Source of the DNA: Tetragonia tetragonoides
Lineage: Eukaryota > Streptophyta > Magnoliopsida > Caryophyllales > Aizoaceae
Assembly (NCBI GenBank): GCA_038025085.1
Contig: CM076146.1
Coordinates: 20,779,001-20,843,000 of the forward strand
Length of the DNA stretch: 64,000 nucleotides
Reading direction: 5' to 3'
In this document: piece by piece, positions 55,045 through 64,000 of the stretch
Numbering within the stretch: position 1 is the first letter of the stretch
How the letters are laid out: the number at the start of each line of letters is the position of its first letter
The notes under the pieces: generated by a model
Databases searched by the model: none
Told to the model about the DNA's origin: nothing
Seen by the model: the letters and a program-made list of their open reading frames with translations, nothing else
Made by a program: the position numbers and the translations under genes

Positions 55045-57278
55045 ACTCTACACACCTTGACATCACCCATTTGTACAAAGCTTCGTATCAAATGGTAACG
55101 TCTGAGTATATGCCTAATTATCTGATGATCTCTAGGCTCCTTCGCGAGTGAAATGGCCCCATTATTGCCACAATAAATGTCCATTGGATTTGAACTATTA
55201 GGAATTACCCCAAGTTCAATTATGAATTTTCAAATCCACACTGCTTCCTTTGTTGCTTCAGAAGCAGCAATGTACTCGTCTTCTGGTGTAGAATCATCAA
55301 CTGTATCTTGCTTGGAACTTTTCCAACAAACTGCTCCTCCATTCAGAATAAACACAAAACCTGACTGCGATATGGAATCATCTTTATCCGTCTGGAAGCT
55401 TGTGTTAGTGTAACCACTTACAGTGAGTTCCTCTTCACCACCATAGACAAGAAATGCATCCTTAGTCCTTCTTAAGTTCTTGAGGATGCTCTTGACTGCA
55501 ACCCAGTTACTTCCACCTGGATTAGATTGGTATCTACTCGTCATGCTCAAAGCGCATGCAACGTCAGGCCGAGTACACATCATGGCATACATGATAGATC
55601 CTGTAGCAGAAGCGTAATGAATTCTACTCATGCGATCTCGCTCATCTTGTGTTGAAGGACACTGACTCTTGCTAAGAGTTATGCCATGTGACATGGGAAG
55701 ATTACCCTTCTTGGATTCTTGCATGTTGAACATTTTCAACACCTTATCTATATAGGTACTTTGGCTTAAGGCTAAGAGCCTCTTTGATCTATCTCGATAG
55801 ATCCTGATCCCCAAGTTATAGGTAGCCTCTCCCATGTCTTTCATTGAGAAACACTTTCCCGAAAATGCCTTGGCTGATTGAAGTGTAGAAATGTCATTCC
55901 CAATCAGTAATATGTCATCTACATATAAGACTAAGAATACTACAACACTCCCACTAACCTTCTTGTAGATACAAGGTTCCTCTTCGCACGTAAGGAAATC
56001 AAACTCTTTGATTGCCTCATTGAAACGAAGATTCCGACTCCTAGATGCTTGCTTTAATACATAAATGGATCGTTGAAGCTTGCATACCTTTCCTCCTGAA
56101 GATGTAAAGCCTTCGGGTTGTGTCATGTACACATCCTCTTCCAAATTTCCATTAAGTAAAGCTGTCTTCACGTCCATATGCCATATCTCATAGTCCTAAT
56201 ATACAGCAATGGCCAGGAGTATCCGAATGGATTTAAGCATTGCGACGGGCAAAAAGGTTTCATCATAATTTATCCCATGAATTTAATTATAGCCTTTTTC
56301 CACCAATCGTGCCTTGAATATATAAACATTTCCATGCATGTCGATTTTCTTCTTGAAAACCCATTTGCACTCAATGGTTTTTATGCCATCGGGTGGGTCA
56401 ACCAAAGTCCATACTTTGTTTTCATACATGGAATCCATCTCAGATTTCATGGCTTGAAGCCATTTATCAGAATCTAGGCCCATCATTGATTCCGTGTAGG
56501 TCCTAGGCTCATCATCTTCTATTAATAATATATGACGATGATTAGTGACTAAGAAACCATATCTAATAGGTTCTCGTCGAACTCTTTCAGACCTATGAGG
56601 GGACAGTGCCACGGGCGTAGTTACTACAACTTCTTGTAAACTACTTTGAGGCTCCTCAAAAATCAGAGCACTCTCCTGTGGCTCTCGAACTTCTTCGAGT
56701 TGTACTTTACTCCCACTGGTTCCTTTAGAAAGAAACTCTCTCTCTAAGAAAACTCCATTCCGAGCCACAAACACTTTGTTGTCGGTGGGATGGTACAAGT
56801 AATATCCTTTAGTTTCCTTAGGATACCCCACAAATAAGCATTTATTAGAAATTACATGTTTTACATAAGCTTCACAACCCCAAATCTTAAGAAAACACAA
56901 ACTTGAAACCTTTCCCGTCCATTTCTCATATGGTGTCGTTTCTACTGATTTTGATGGACTTCTGTTAAGTGTGAACACTGTTGTCTCAAGAGCATATCCC
57001 CAAAACGATATTGGAAGACTTGTAAGGCTCATCTTAGATCGAACCATGTCTAACAAAATACGATTTCTCTTCTCAGACACACTGTTCTATTGTGGTGTAC
57101 TAGGAGGGGTGAGCTGTAAAACAATTCCACAGTCTTTCAAATGACTATCAAACTCTAGGCTTAGATATTCACCCCCTCGATCTAATAGAAGTGATTTAAT
57201 TCTTGTCCCAAGTTGATTTTGCACTTCATTCTGAAACTCCTTGAATTTTTCAAAGGATTTAGATTTATGTCTCATCAA
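55045..57278 (-). pseudogene. Copia pol: partial integrase, RT, RNase H
   Basis: Minus strand: integrase core remnant SLLLDRGGEYLSLEFDSHLK, a stop near 57087, then RNRILLDMVRSKMSLTSLPI, TLNRSPSKSVETTPYEKWTG and the GKG-like tail. RT starts WLQAMKSEMDSMYENKVWTL, has a stop at 56283, then MDVKTALLNGNLEEDVYMTQ and an intact YVDDI active site (55925-55911). RNase H holds a WKSSKQDTVDDSTPEDEYIA segment and ends near 55045. The integrase zinc module and first catalytic Asp are deleted. The RT core is well preserved. Confidence 0.88.
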
Positions 57279-57840
57279 GTAGACTGCATATAATAGTTCA
57301 TAACAGAAGTATCATAATCATTAAACAATGACGCTAAGATGATATCAGTGGTCAGCTCTTGACCCATTGGGGAGCCCAGTTTTTCCAAGTTCTCAACATA
57401 GCCAATCATCTTGATTACATGAGGACTCACTGAGCTTCCCTTCCCCATCTTGCACTTGACCAAGTCACAAAAAGTGTTAAACCTCTCAGTTTGTGCTTGC
57501 TCCTGAAACAGATTTTTCAGGCACTCAATCATCTCATAGGCCTCCATATTTTCATATTGCTTCTAAAGCTCAGAATTCATGGTGGCCAACATGAGACCGT
57601 TGACGTCAGTCGAATAATCTTTAAGCTTCTGGTAAGCATTCCTGTCAACATGAGGAGCATTGGTAGCAGGAGCCTTCTTGGAGACTGGTTTCTCAAGGAC
57701 ATAATCTTTTTTCTCTTGTTTGAGAACAATTCTCAACTTTCTATACTAGTCCAAGAAGTTGGTTTCATTAAGCTTGTCCTTCTCAAGGACAGATTGTAGT
57801 GAAAATAAGTGTCATGGTATAGGGTTTGACATTATCTATA
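57279..57840 (-). pseudogene. Copia gag, N-terminal part
   Basis: Minus strand: VLEKDKLNETNFLD, stop, YRKLRIVLKQEKKDYVLEKP, a stop near 57565, then MEAYEMIECLKNLFQEQAQT and GYVENLEKLGSPMGQELTTD. This is the plant Copia gag (UBN2/Retrotran_gag type). The frame breaks off at YMQST near 57275, directly joined to integrase, so the zinc knuckle and protease are gone. Confidence 0.82.
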
Positions 57841-59303
57841 ACAAACGTACAAATTTAGTGACTTAATGCATAAATAATATTTGTTAAAAATTTAACAAAA
57901 TAAATCCACTATATTAATGTGGCTGATATCCCTATAAAATACAGTGGAGCCAAGATCCATGTTTCCTAAGTATTAAGTAAGCTTTGGCTTATCACTTTAC
58001 ACTTAGTTATTTAGGTAAGTAAACCTTTACTAATTCTATCCTATACAACTCTTGGTTGTTGGGATGACATCGTATGTCCTCGCTCCCAACCCTATGCATT
58101 AAGGCCCAAAACCATCTTGATAGCCCAATTAAGTCAACCAACTTATACATATGGGTAACCATTACTCATTCTAACAGACTTGATTAATTAAGAATGCTCT
58201 ACTTTGGCAGATATATTTTCAATGTTTTAAGTCCTAATAGGTCTATTAGATTGGAGAGGCATCAAGATAACTTAATATTACTTAGGGATGAGATTGATTA
58301 TATGAAGTTGAGCTTCATGCAAACAAAACAATAATATAATCAACAATAAAAAAGCGGAAGCATAAATAACACATGTGATATAGTATTGCCCCTAAGCTAT
58401 GGTGATCTAATCTGCACATATTTGCTTCTTCCTTGCAGCAGTTGGATATTCATCTCCTTGATATCCTTTGGGCTCTATGAACTTTATTACATGATCAACT
58501 ATTTCATAAAAGCTATACTACTACACTAGCAATAATCTAATTATTACATTCAAAGCAACAACACGCAGGTAATATTTAATACATTCAAATAAACGACACG
58601 CAGGCCGTATTTGAACCAAAATAAAAAAAAAATATGGGTCATACTATTCACTATACCATTTAACATCACATGAACATGATGTCATATATCAAAATACTTA
58701 TAATGGCATACGACAAAAATAACACATTGATCATATAAACCAGCGGGTCCATGCAGTGGTCTCGATATATAGAATACCGTAACATAACCTAACATACAAT
58801 AACGTCACCTACCGTAAGTTACACATATCGTAACTTAACTTGATGTAAAACATAACATACGGTTATGTAACTCGATGTAACATACATATGGTAACATAAC
58901 CTGATGTAACATAAGGTAACATAACTTGATGTAACATAACATATAGTAACACACTACCTATCGCCTTGATTAATCTTACTAATCATGAACCCTAGTCAAA
59001 TCGTATTTAACTTATTTTAGGTTTTTCCCTAATTAGACTTTTTGACTTTGCGGAACAGTAGCATACAGAATTACAACAACTTGTATTCATACAACATGCT
59101 ACAGACAATATTCGAACTTTAACATATGAACAATTCATAAGAATAAAAATTTAATCATGCTCAGATCCGAATATAAGAAAAGGGCAGAAAACGAATCTCA
59201 CATAAACATATATCACATACAGATAATGATTTGGAACTCATACATATATCAGCCATATATAATATATTCGAAAACAGTAAAATGCAAGTAGCTCTGATAC
59301 CAC
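57841..59303 (-). other. Copia leader with TAACATAAC minisatellite
   Basis: AT-rich leader, unusually long (about 1.45 kb). Between about 58780 and 58955 lie about ten variants of AACATAACTTGATGT. The PBS TGGTATCAGAGC (59302-59291) pairs with initiator tRNA-Met, as in most plant Copia elements. No protein is seen. Confidence 0.75.
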
Positions 59304-59916
59304 TAAATTAATTTCTAACTACTAACATGAACGAACATGCATAACAAAAATTCAAATAACCCAGAAAACATGGGAATACTGTAATCAAATATCAAATCTG
59401 GTTCCTACCTCACTCCTTTGGTTGCTGCTAGGCAGAACAGTGGTTGTGATTAGAACAACACGTCAATCGTCGTGTCTCAACTGGTATCCACACACAGAGT
59501 CTCAAATCTATGCAACGGTATGCTAGTACCAGACCCAAACTGTGACCTCCGTTCTCTCTTGCCTCACTTTGATGGCACTCAATTAGGGTTTCATGATTAC
59601 TGATTGATCACACGTGAAACCATAATCAGTTATACTTCTGTATATATAGAGAGACTTAGGGCTGCTTAGGTTATCTGAAGTATGGGCCTAATCCGAATTA
59701 AGCCCACTTAATTAAAACTAGACTGCTTAAGTGTGCGATCCTGTCGGTTCACTTAATGTGGCAGTAAGACCAAATACCTTTGGGCCCACAAATCGTAATT
59801 GGTCTCTAGCAAGACATTACGACTACCCAAATTAAGTAAATATCGATTTCCAATATCTAACCAATAATACAACTATTAATTCTTATTAATGATTAGTTCA
59901 TAGGGCAAATACAACA
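59304..59916 (-). repeat. Copia 5' LTR
   Basis: Lies between the PBS and the right CATCA duplication. It is collinear with 53660-54271 with scattered substitutions, for example in CTTAGGGCTGCTTAGG versus CTTAGGGGCTGGTTAGG. Confidence 0.9.
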
Positions 59917-59921
59917 CATCA

Positions 59922-60035
59922 CACATTTCCCATCCATTACAATACCTAAACATCCAACAATTTTCCCTAATCTAACACCACCAGCATCCATTACAACACC
60001 AAAACATGAACACAACTAAAATCATCCTACAAACA
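59922..60035. other. MULE intergenic region right of the Copia insertion
   Basis: Continuation of the MULE sequence interrupted at 53659; it forms the 3' UTR of the GRF gene on the minus strand. No gene is seen. Confidence 0.5.
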
Positions 60036-60640
60036 CTACATTAGTTCAATCCTACCAAACACTACTGCTAAGAAAATAGCAATGAAAATCCAAGAAATAA
60101 ACAAAGCCACCAGCGCATTTCTTTCACCCTTTGATGCCCTCATTGCTTCGACCTCCATCTTGTCTTTCTTCGCCCTCAACTTGGCTATTTTTTTCCTCAC
60201 AAATTGTCAACTTAGCCACCAACATATTGTTCTCCTCCATCAATTTCTCCACCAAGGCTGTCAACTCTTCATTCATTTTCTCCACCACAATTCTATCTTC
60301 ATTCCCAACCGTCATCATCTTCTTCTTAATATCCTCCTCCCATTCGAAAAACTTGCACTTATCAGTCTACGATTTCCACAGTAAAAAATAAAAAATAAAT
60401 TCCACAACAATTTTAAATAAAAATTAAAGTAAATAATTCATCTTACCTTCCACTTAGAGCATCCATAGAATTTTTTCCCTTTGTTTTCTCCTTCCTTACT
60501 AACTGTTTGAAATGGAGAAAGAAGGTCATGCTCACATTTCAACGGAAGCCCAGGAAATTTTGAGACATACTATGATGAAGATCAGGAGATACAAGAGGGG
60601 TCACGACGCAATCGCCTCAAAATGTCATCCGTGGAGTTTG
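60036..60640 (-). pseudogene. GRF-type zinc-finger, coiled-coil, membrane-tail gene in the MULE
   Basis: Two exons on the minus strand: about 60560-60447 and 60366-60036, with GT-AG ends. Exon 1 carries CEHDLLSPFQTVSKEGENKG then FYGCSKWK; exon 2 begins TDKCKFFEWEEDIKKK. Together they give the C, F-Y-G-C, C-x-F-F-x-W pattern of GRF zinc fingers, which bind nucleic acids. A coiled coil (ENEELTALVEKLMEENN-like) and a hydrophobic C-terminal helix (LVALFISWIFIAIFLAVVFG) follow, with a stop at 60036. The start codon is not clear. Such small genes often accompany plant MULEs; their job is unknown. Confidence 0.62.
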
Positions 60641-60892
60641 AGGTTACCAAGACAACAATAATTTTAGAGAGAAGGGGAATTATTTAAGTCCATTTGGGGA
60701 TTTCATATTCTAGGGCTTATAGGGTTTCAATTTCAATCGATTTGGGGGTTTTAAGTTTGGGGGAGAAGAGAGTGAGGGAGAAATAGATCCAGTCAAATGG
60801 GGGGGGGGGGCAGAAGTCAAATGTCATTAAATAGAGCTCATTTTGCGCTTAAACAGTAACAGAGTTGGACGACGTTAAGGCGGGTCCATTTT
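60641..60892. other. GRF gene upstream region in the MULE
   Basis: Non-coding sequence with a run of ten or more G near 60800. It would hold the promoter of the minus-strand GRF gene. Nothing else is seen. Confidence 0.45.
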
Positions 60893-60994
60893 TGTGACAA
60901 AAGTTACAACTTGGGATTATTTTTGTATAACTTTCAACCTGGAATAATTTTTGTAAGACCGCTCAAATTTGAGATTATTTTTATCGAATTTTCC
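60893..60994. repeat. MULE right terminal repeat
   Basis: Read inward on the minus strand it starts GGAAAATTCGATAAAAATAA and repeats the theme AAAATAATC-C-A three times (AATCTCAAATTTGAG, ATTATTCCAGGTTG, AATCCCAAGTTGTA). This form is typical of plant MULE ends. The partner end lies outside the window, so the inverted repeat and 9-bp duplication cannot be verified. Confidence 0.6.
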
Positions 60995-60997
60995 TTT

Positions 60998-62477
60998 CTT
61001 TTAAATTTTTCTGGAGAAAAATAAAGCCTTTACAACATGGATAACAAAAAGGCCAATTATATTCTAATAGTTTTGGAGGCTGCTAGGAAACCATCACGTC
61101 TCGGGGACTTGTTTGGTGCCAAAAGAAAGGCATCTTCCTTAATTTCATCATTTGAGACTTCTTGAGTTAACTTAACGTTATCCTCATTATTTATTTCAAC
61201 ACCAATACATTGGAGGTCGATATCCGGATTAAGTGAACAATTATTATCCTTTATAAAACGTGCCTTAAACTCTTTGCTAATCTCCTCAGTAATACTAGCA
61301 GGATCTATAAAATGAATGACATCTTTGCTGTGAAAATCTATAATTGTTTTCCTGTTTTTGTGAATGGTTCCTTTAGGTTGAAAATACTTAGTATTTTGAT
61401 CTCCTAGTAAAAGATTCTTTTCTCCTTACCGTTGGAACAAATAAGTACGATTAAAATTTACAAGACAAGCTTTTTTCCTTGTTAGATTATTCTGAGCAAC
61501 AATAAGTCTGTTATTGAGAGGAGTACAGTTCTACAAAGCTTGCTTTGTACATTTATAATCTGCCCTTGAACTTCTTGAATTTGAGTTACATTATTAAACT
61601 TGAGTTTTGCCCATTTCTTTGAGAGCATTTTTAAGTTTTTAGCTTTTTGCTAAAATTGATACATTTGAGACCCATTGTGTCTTGTAGCCCAAGCTTTTTT
61701 AACCAAAGAATCATAGTCCGTATGCTTAATCCATGTTAGCTCCAATTTAAAAAGGGGAGGGTGAAAACTGGCATTATAGTTTAAACATACAATAACAGGA
61801 ACATGATCAGATGTGCTAATCACGATGTGAAGTACGCATTAAAAAAAAAAAGATAAACTTGAAGACGACACCAAGACTTTGTCAAGTCTCTCTAAAACAT
61901 TATCAGAGCCGGACCTTTTCTTCCTCCAAGTGAAGAAATCGCCAACAAAGGGAATATCCATTACATTGGCAGTAAATTTGAAGGAGTTCAATCTATCAAA
62001 CCTGCTTTGAGTTGGAGTTGTACTCCCAAGTTTTTCTGTTGCTTTGCCAATCTCATTAAAATCACCCATTACTATAAAAGGAACTGTCAAAGTGTTGCAC
62101 TATTCTAACAAGCCAAAACAAAATTGATTCTTATGTGCAAATTGGGCCGGTGCATAACAGAAAATAACAACTAAAGGTTGAGAATTAGCATCATATTTAA
62201 GGAGTAAGGCTATAAACCGCACATCTGTATATAATATAGCTACATCGACAAACTAAGATTGCCATAATATCCAAATACCTCAGGAGAACCCTACACATGG
62301 GATGAATGAAAGCTACAAAAGCCAAACTGATGCACTACAGGTTGAGAGGGCTCATATTGCACTTTTGTTGCACCAAGATCTATTAAATGGATTTGATGAA
62401 GTTTGCAAAAAAGTTTACTTTTTCACCAACATTTTTCCTACCCACCCTCTGACATTCCAAAAAGCAATCTTATTCAT
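60998..62477 (-). pseudogene. LINE ORF2: endonuclease and start of RT
   Basis: Minus strand: start MNKIAFWNVRGWVGKMLVKK at 62477, decayed sequence, then the AP-endonuclease motif VMGDFNEIGKATEKL (about 62085-62040), GDFFTWRKKRSGSDNVLERL, and much later NLLLGDQNTKYFQPKGTIHK and TQEVSNDEIKEDAFLLAPNK, the entry to RT. It stops at about 61000 next to the MULE end. The RT body would lie beyond the MULE's other end. There are many stops. It is an old L1-type element. Confidence 0.78.
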
Positions 62478-63043
62478 AAAAATTAATCTATCTAGATAGT
62501 ATCAGTAGACTTTAAACATGTATGGCCTCTCCTACCAAACTGAAAGTCTATCTTGAGGATGACCAAAGCTAGACATAAACCAACCAACCAACCAATGCCC
62601 ATATCATGATAGTGCACCTTATCTTTAATGAGATTTCCAATTATTTGAGTCTTGGTCATCAGAGATTTAAGATTTGTGGTTTTACATAACATTTTCCTTA
62701 GTAGACTATTCTCAACAAAGTCATTCATGTCATTAACAACCTGCGGAATATACTCCACAAGAAATTCCTCAGAGAGGAAGCTAGAAAGGAAGTCAAAATA
62801 AAAGTGTTTAAGACTTGATTGAACATCACCAACATGAGAAATAACATAGCTTAATTTATTAGTTCTATTGGGACTACTTGGGAGGATTCATTGGAAATTT
62901 CATAAACAGATCCTCCTCCATTACCACATGTTTGACACTATAAAAAGCCACATGCTAGAACAAACCCAGATAAAAAAAAAGGTCGGCAAAGAGACTCGGG
63001 AAACCAAAAAAATAAAAATAAAAATAAAAATAAAAAAAAAAGG
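62478..63043. other. LINE upstream remnant and PPR gene 5' flank
   Basis: On the minus strand 62758-62492 is open (FVENSLLRKMLCKTTNLKSL) and may be the end of LINE ORF1, but no domain is recognised. From about 62900 the sequence is the 5' flank of the PPR gene, with an (AAAAAT)n tract at 63008-63040 right before its ATG. No clear TATA box is seen. Confidence 0.45.
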
Positions 63044-64000
63044 ATGAAGCTCCATCACTCTCACGCTCCTCTTTCCTCCTGGGTTCATCTCCTGCAAGTC
63101 ACTCGCACTTTCTCTCTCCTTCATAAACTCTCATTCCACTCATCATCATCATCAATAGGTGAGAGAAAATCAGCAGAAACCCAAAAAGACCTAGATTTTT
63201 TCTCAACAACCCAAATAGCATCTCCATCACGAATCCAAAAACTAATTTCCATCCAATCAGACCCACTTTTAGCTAAAGAAATCTTCAATTTAGCCTCTAA
63301 ACAACCCAATTTCCGCCATTCTTACCACACATTCTACAACCTCATTCTCAAACTCGCCAAGGCTCGACAATTCTCTCTCATGGATGACACCCTCTCTCTC
63401 CTCAAACGCCATCGTTATCCCACAACCCCAGGTCTCTTTTCGCACATAATTCGCATTTACGGCGATGCCCATTTGCCCGAAAAGGGTCTCAAGACATTCT
63501 CGACATTATTGGGTTTAATTGTCAGCCAACGTCGAAACACCTAAACCTCATTCTAGCTATCCTTGTAGCTCAAAGGAGCTTTCTTCGACCTGCTTTTGAT
63601 CTTTTTAGGGTTGCCCATAAGTATGGTGTTGATCAAAATGTGGAGTCTTACAATATTTTGATGAGGGCATTTTGTTATAATGGTCAACTTAGTGTTGCAT
63701 ATAAGTTGTTTAATGAAATGCTTAAGAGAGATGTGTTGCCTAATGTTGAATCTTATAAGATTTTGATGCAGGCTTTGTGTAGGAGAAGTCAGGTAAATAC
63801 AGCTGTGGACTTGCTTGATGATATGCTTAATAAAGGATTTGTGCCTGATACGTTGAGTTATACAACTTTGTTGAATAGTTTGTGTAGGAAGAAGCAGCTC
63901 AAAGAGGCTTATAAGTTGCTCTGTAGGATGAAAGTTAAGGGGTATAATCCAAATATTACGTATTTTAATACAGTTATATTGGGTTTGTGTCAGGAGGGGC
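63044..64000 (+). CDS. P-class pentatricopeptide-repeat protein, partial, one frameshift
   Basis: The ATG at 63044 opens MKLHHSHAPLSSWVHLLQVT and a Ser/Arg-rich N-terminus like an organelle transit peptide. PPR motifs follow (SYHTFYNLILKLAKARQFSL, GLFSHIIRIYGDAHLPEKGL). Near 63510 the frame shifts by one. It then runs open to the window end with at least four 35-residue repeats: ESYNILMRAFCYNGQLSVAY, ESYKILMQALCRRSQVNTAV, LSYTTLLNSLCRKKQLKEAY and ITYFNTVILGLCQEG. PPR proteins bind organellar RNA and act in its processing or translation. Apart from the shift it looks like a true gene; the shift could be a sequence error or an inactivating change. Confidence 0.82.

Larger units (their letters stand above)
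53660..59916 (-). mobile_element. Copia-superfamily element, internally deleted
   Basis: Two LTRs (53660-54271 and 59304-59916, 612 and 613 bp) are flanked by CATCA (53655-53659 and 59917-59921). On the minus strand: LTR, PBS TGGTATCAGAGC (59302-59291), leader, gag, integrase core and C-terminus, RT, RNase H, polypurine tract, LTR. The gag C-terminus, zinc knuckle, protease and integrase N-terminus are missing at a join near 57277. Gene order integrase before RT defines Copia. Confidence 0.92.
51099..60994 (+). mobile_element. Mutator-like element, right part
   Basis: Contains the transposase remnant, a convergent GRF zinc-finger gene (60036-60640, minus) and a right terminal repeat (about 60893-60994). 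Without the Copia element the two genes would converge across about 500 bases, as mudrA and mudrB do in maize MuDR. The left terminal repeat is not in the window. Confidence 0.72.

Overview
This is nuclear DNA of a flowering plant, very probably a eudicot. It holds almost no host genes. Nearly all 64 kb is plant transposable elements stacked inside one another, and the only host-type gene is the start of a pentatricopeptide-repeat (PPR) gene at the right edge (63044 onward). No species can be named from the sequence.

The window reads best as a Russian-doll stack. The outermost visible layer is a LINE whose ORF2 is cut at about 61 kb. Against it lies a Mutator-like element (MULE): transposase remnant 51.1-53.3 kb, convergent GRF-type zinc-finger gene at 60.0-60.6 kb, right terminal repeat ending at 60994. 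A Ty3/gypsy element here called Z interrupts the MULE; its gag begins at 238. Z's gag is in turn split between 785 and 48791 by a Tat-lineage gypsy element, Y (791-48785), bounded by a perfect 5-bp target duplication (ATAGG). Y keeps 5' LTR, gag, RT, two RNase H domains, integrase, two antisense genes and 3' LTR, but between its gag and RT lies about 31.7 kb of a second Tat family, X. X is present as two tail-to-tail copies: X_A on the plus strand (4218-14840) and X_B on the minus strand (14838-35948). A hAT-type non-autonomous element (6144-6639) sits inside X_A. A 10-kb CACTA element (24123-34201), itself carrying a LINE tail, sits inside X_B. A solo X LTR (40919-42196) sits inside Y, and a Copia element (53660-59916) sits inside the MULE.

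The most distinctive content is the pair of antisense genes carried by each Tat copy downstream of integrase (aORF-1 and aORF-2). Both resemble plant mobile domain (PMD) proteins. aORF-2 has seven exons with matching GT-AG introns in X_A and X_B; a diverged, broken version occurs in Y. The upstream regions of both antisense genes and of the LTRs share a GC-rich palindromic motif (core CCGCTAGCGG), usually just upstream of a TATAAATA-type box. This suggests a shared promoter module for sense and antisense units. Both X copies lack protease, reverse transcriptase and RNase H with the same junction, so X looks like an amplified non-autonomous family.

Most coding regions carry stops and frameshifts (many TGG to TAG/TGA or CpG-type changes), as expected for silenced, methylated heterochromatin. 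The functional roles given are those of the families; few genes here look intact. Boundaries backed by target duplications are Y, the solo X LTR, the hAT element and the Copia element. The Z 3' LTR start, the X_A left end and the exact MULE/LINE junction are approximate.
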